A stretch of 6,761 nt of DNA from an uncultured Altererythrobacter sp. (GTDB lineage: Bacteria > Pseudomonadota > Alphaproteobacteria > Sphingomonadales > Sphingomonadaceae), in contig CALLIO010000035.1 in assembly GCA_938009055.1 (NCBI GenBank), positions 1 to 6,761 on the forward strand, given 5' to 3'. A model generated the notes under the pieces. It ran no database searches, had not been told where the DNA came from, and saw only the letters and a program-made list of their open reading frames with translations. Shown here in pieces: positions 4,872 to 6,761 of this stretch. Made by a program: the position numbers and the translations under genes. Positions within the stretch are counted from its first letter, which is position 1; each line of letters opens with the position of its first letter.

Positions 4872-6611
4872 CTAATTCGCGGCGAACCATTGTCCCTCAA
4901 AGACAACGCCTTCGACATTAAGATCTTGCAATCCGCTTGCACCGACTTCGCGTGGATCTTTGTCTAGCACCACAAAGTCCGCCTTTTTGCCTGAGGCAAT
5001 ACTGCCAATTTGATCGTCCATTCCGATCACTTGCGCTGCTTCAATTGTGATTGCGCGCAATGCCTTGTCGAGGCTCAGGCGCTCGGCGGGGGCTTTGACA
5101 TTGCCCTCAAGCGTTATCCGATTGCTTGCCACCCATGCCAGATAGAGAGGATCAATCGGAGCCATATTGAAATCACTATGAAGGCCCAATGGCACACCCT
5201 TGCGCTCAAGCGACCCCAAACGGTTCATTTGTGCCGCTCGGTCTGGCCCCAAACCATCGCGCGCATAAGTATCGCCCAGAATACGGATATAATTCGGCTG
5301 AGCAGAGACCATAAGATCAAGCTGCGCAATCCGCCGGTTCTGTGCCTCTGTCGAGTAACCCAAATGCTCCAGCACCATGGTCTGGCCCCGGCGTACAGGC
5401 AGGCTTTGATACATATCGAGCACAACATCGAGACCCTTGTCGCCGTTCACATGGGTGTGAAGCGTCCAGCCCGCATCCCAGAATTTGCGGGCCTGCGCGG
5501 CGTAGACTTCCGGTTCAGTGATCCATTTTCCCTCGTGCCCGTCGCTATATCCCGGCGGGTTCATCTGCATATATTGAGCAAAGAACGCGCCATCGGCGAA
5601 CAGCTTTACACGATTGGAGAAGAGGAATTTCTCGCTCTCATACTCGCTTCGCATCTTCGCCAGCCATTGGTCTGGATCGCCAGAGACCAGCGGAGCGACC
5701 GGAATAGCCAGAATGCGCGAGGGTGTGGTCGGAAGGTCATAAATGCTTTTGAACAGGGGGGCTTCAGTCTTAATCCCGCCGAAGCCGCCGAATGCCAGAT
5801 CAGCACTCGTCGTCACCCCATTTTCAAGCATCATCTGACGCATTTCGATCAACCCTTGTTGAACCTTCTGCGGATTGAAGAGATAGCGGTGGAGTTTATC
5901 AATCCCGCTAAAGAGTGCGGTTTCGTGAATGATGCCGGCACCAAAATCAGCATGGGTGGGATCGATGCCGGGTTTATCGAATTCAGCGATAAATTCAGCT
6001 TCACTCCCTAGGCCGAGCAACTCCAGCGCTTTGGTGTTGGCGATGATTTCGTGAAAACTGCGCTGCCAGATAACCACCGCCCGATCCGGCGCGATCACAT
6101 CGAGCTTTGCGCGGTTCATATCGCCGTGAAACAAGCGATGATGCCCCCAAGTGATAAACAGCTTCTCTTCATTGCTCGCTAAAACACTGCGAAGCCGCGC
6201 TTCATATTCATCCTCGCCGACAATTGCGGGATAGCTTTTTCCCGGCAGATCCCAGCTTTCAGGGCTGATGAAGGGGATCGGCAGCATCATAACCGTTTGC
6301 ATCGGGTGGATGTGCGGTTCAATGAAGCCGGGCATCAATACTTGCTCGGCAAAGCGGCGATCGACCGAAACCTTGCGCCCTTTGGTCCATGCTTCCAGCT
6401 CGTCTAGCGAGTGTGCGACGCCCAAAATTATGCCTTCAGACGTCGCAACATATTTGGCTTCTGGGAAGCCGGGCTCCATCGTGATGATGGTCGAGGCTTC
6501 GTAGACCGTTACCTCGGGATAGGCGCGACTTTCCGCAGGCTCGCTCGCTTGGGCGATGCTACAAACACTCAAAGCGGCCCCAAGTGCCGCGGCCATCCAT
6601 TTCTTGATCAT
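4872..6611 (-). CDS. Exported metal-dependent amidohydrolase (Amidohydro_3 / YtcJ-like)
   Basis: A 579-residue hydrolase of the amidohydrolase superfamily, acting on an unknown C-N (or ester) bond. A Sec signal peptide is visible: Lys3-Lys4, a hydrophobic core at 7-20 and likely cleavage after AQA at 20-22. It should therefore work in the periplasm. The metal-site pattern is complete: HIH at 100-102 in MPGFIEPHIHP, the candidate carbamylated lysine Lys336 in VKLFADG, His385/His387 in LHTHVNGD, His416 in LEHLG and Asp480 in HSDFN. The C-terminal GKKADFVVLDKDP (541-553) is the usual composite-domain strand of imidazolonepropionase/YtcJ-like enzymes. The ATG at 6611 is chosen because AGGGGA precedes it and the signal peptide starts there. 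The frame stays open upstream, but only through tRNA-Lys sequence. It ends 72 bases before ribB, on the same strand. No functional link to riboflavin is apparent. Confidence 0.9.
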   Translation of the reverse strand: MIKKWMAAALGAALSVCSIAQASEPAESRAYPEVTVYEASTIITMEPGFPEAKYVATSEGIILGVAHSLDELEAWTKGRKVSVDRRFAEQVLMPGFIEPHIHPMQTVMMLPIPFISPESWDLPGKSYPAIVGEDEYEARLRSVLASNEEKLFITWGHHRLFHGDMNRAKLDVIAPDRAVVIWQRSFHEIIANTKALELLGLGSEAEFIAEFDKPGIDPTHADFGAGIIHETALFSGIDKLHRYLFNPQKVQQGLIEMRQMMLENGVTTSADLAFGGFGGIKTEAPLFKSIYDLPTTPSRILAIPVAPLVSGDPDQWLAKMRSEYESEKFLFSNRVKLFADGAFFAQYMQMNPPGYSDGHEGKWITEPEVYAAQARKFWDAGWTLHTHVNGDKGLDVVLDMYQSLPVRRGQTMVLEHLGYSTEAQNRRIAQLDLMVSAQPNYIRILGDTYARDGLGPDRAAQMNRLGSLERKGVPLGLHSDFNMAPIDPLYLAWVASNRITLEGNVKAPAERLSLDKALRAITIEAAQVIGMDDQIGSIASGKKADFVVLDKDPREVGASGLQDLNVEGVVFEGQWFAAN

Positions 6612-6616
6612 AATTC

Positions 6617-6672
6617 CCCTCTTAGCGACAAGGCTATGCGATCTTGGCAAGCGGGGCAATGTTGCAAGAGGG
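6617..6672 (-). repeat. Inverted repeat pairing the tRNA-Lys trailer with the amidohydrolase ribosome binding site
   Basis: On the - strand CCCTCTT (6672-6666), just after the tRNA CCA end, is perfectly complementary to AAGAGGG (6623-6617). The latter contains most of the Shine-Dalgarno sequence of the amidohydrolase. One wobble pair can extend each end, and the loop is 42 bases. If the tRNA and gene are co-transcribed, this pairing could mask the ribosome binding site. A pyrimidine run complementary to a Shine-Dalgarno sequence can also arise by chance. Confidence 0.3.
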
Positions 6673-6676
6673 AGGA

Positions 6677-6752
<76 letters not shown>

Positions 6753-6761
6753 ATTTCGACA

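Noticed and set aside
5010..6011. 333-codon + strand open frame antisense to the amidohydrolase
   Set aside because: It is the opposite-strand shadow of a gene with complete signal peptide and metal-binding motifs. Its translation shows no recognisable domain and its start lacks a clear ribosome binding site.

Overview
The window looks like chromosomal DNA from an alphaproteobacterium, most likely the Sphingomonadales/Erythrobacteraceae. This is inferred from the protein sequences (the RibH and RibB variants, and a phosphotransferase paired with an AttH/CrtC-like protein) and the moderate-to-high GC. No species can be named. Coding density is high, and no transposase, prophage gene, CRISPR array or rRNA is visible.

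Layout. Positions 1-202 are an unassigned leader with two small palindromes and a weak candidate promoter. On the + strand there follows a tight two-gene unit: an APH-fold phosphotransferase (203-1264) and an AttH/CrtC-like protein of unknown function (1269-2369). It meets the - strand genes tail to tail, with only 6 bases between stop codons. Read from the right edge, the - strand carries tRNA-Lys(CTT) (6752-6677), an exported metal-dependent amidohydrolase (6611-4872), a 72-base regulatory gap (4871-4800), then a compact operon of a RibB-type enzyme (4799-3546), lumazine synthase RibH (3543-3121) and a SAM-dependent methyltransferase (3128-2376).

How the genes work together. RibB makes 3,4-dihydroxy-2-butanone 4-phosphate and RibH condenses it with the pyrimidine intermediate to 6,7-dimethyl-8-ribityllumazine, the riboflavin precursor. 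The RibB protein here has three parts: an N-terminal helix-turn-helix, a complete DHBP synthase, and a C-terminal GTP-cyclohydrolase-II-like domain lacking the zinc cysteines (a RibX-type domain). GTP cyclohydrolase II, RibD and riboflavin synthase are not in the window and must be encoded elsewhere.

The most interesting point is regulatory. The short gap before this HTH-enzyme fusion contains two near-identical palindromes, TCACAT-N4-ATGTGA. Their centres are 33 bp apart and each lies immediately upstream of a TATAG hexamer. There is no room for an FMN riboswitch. The simplest reading is that the riboflavin enzyme binds these sites and represses its own operon, a protein-based substitute for the riboswitch. 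This is a hypothesis from sequence alone.
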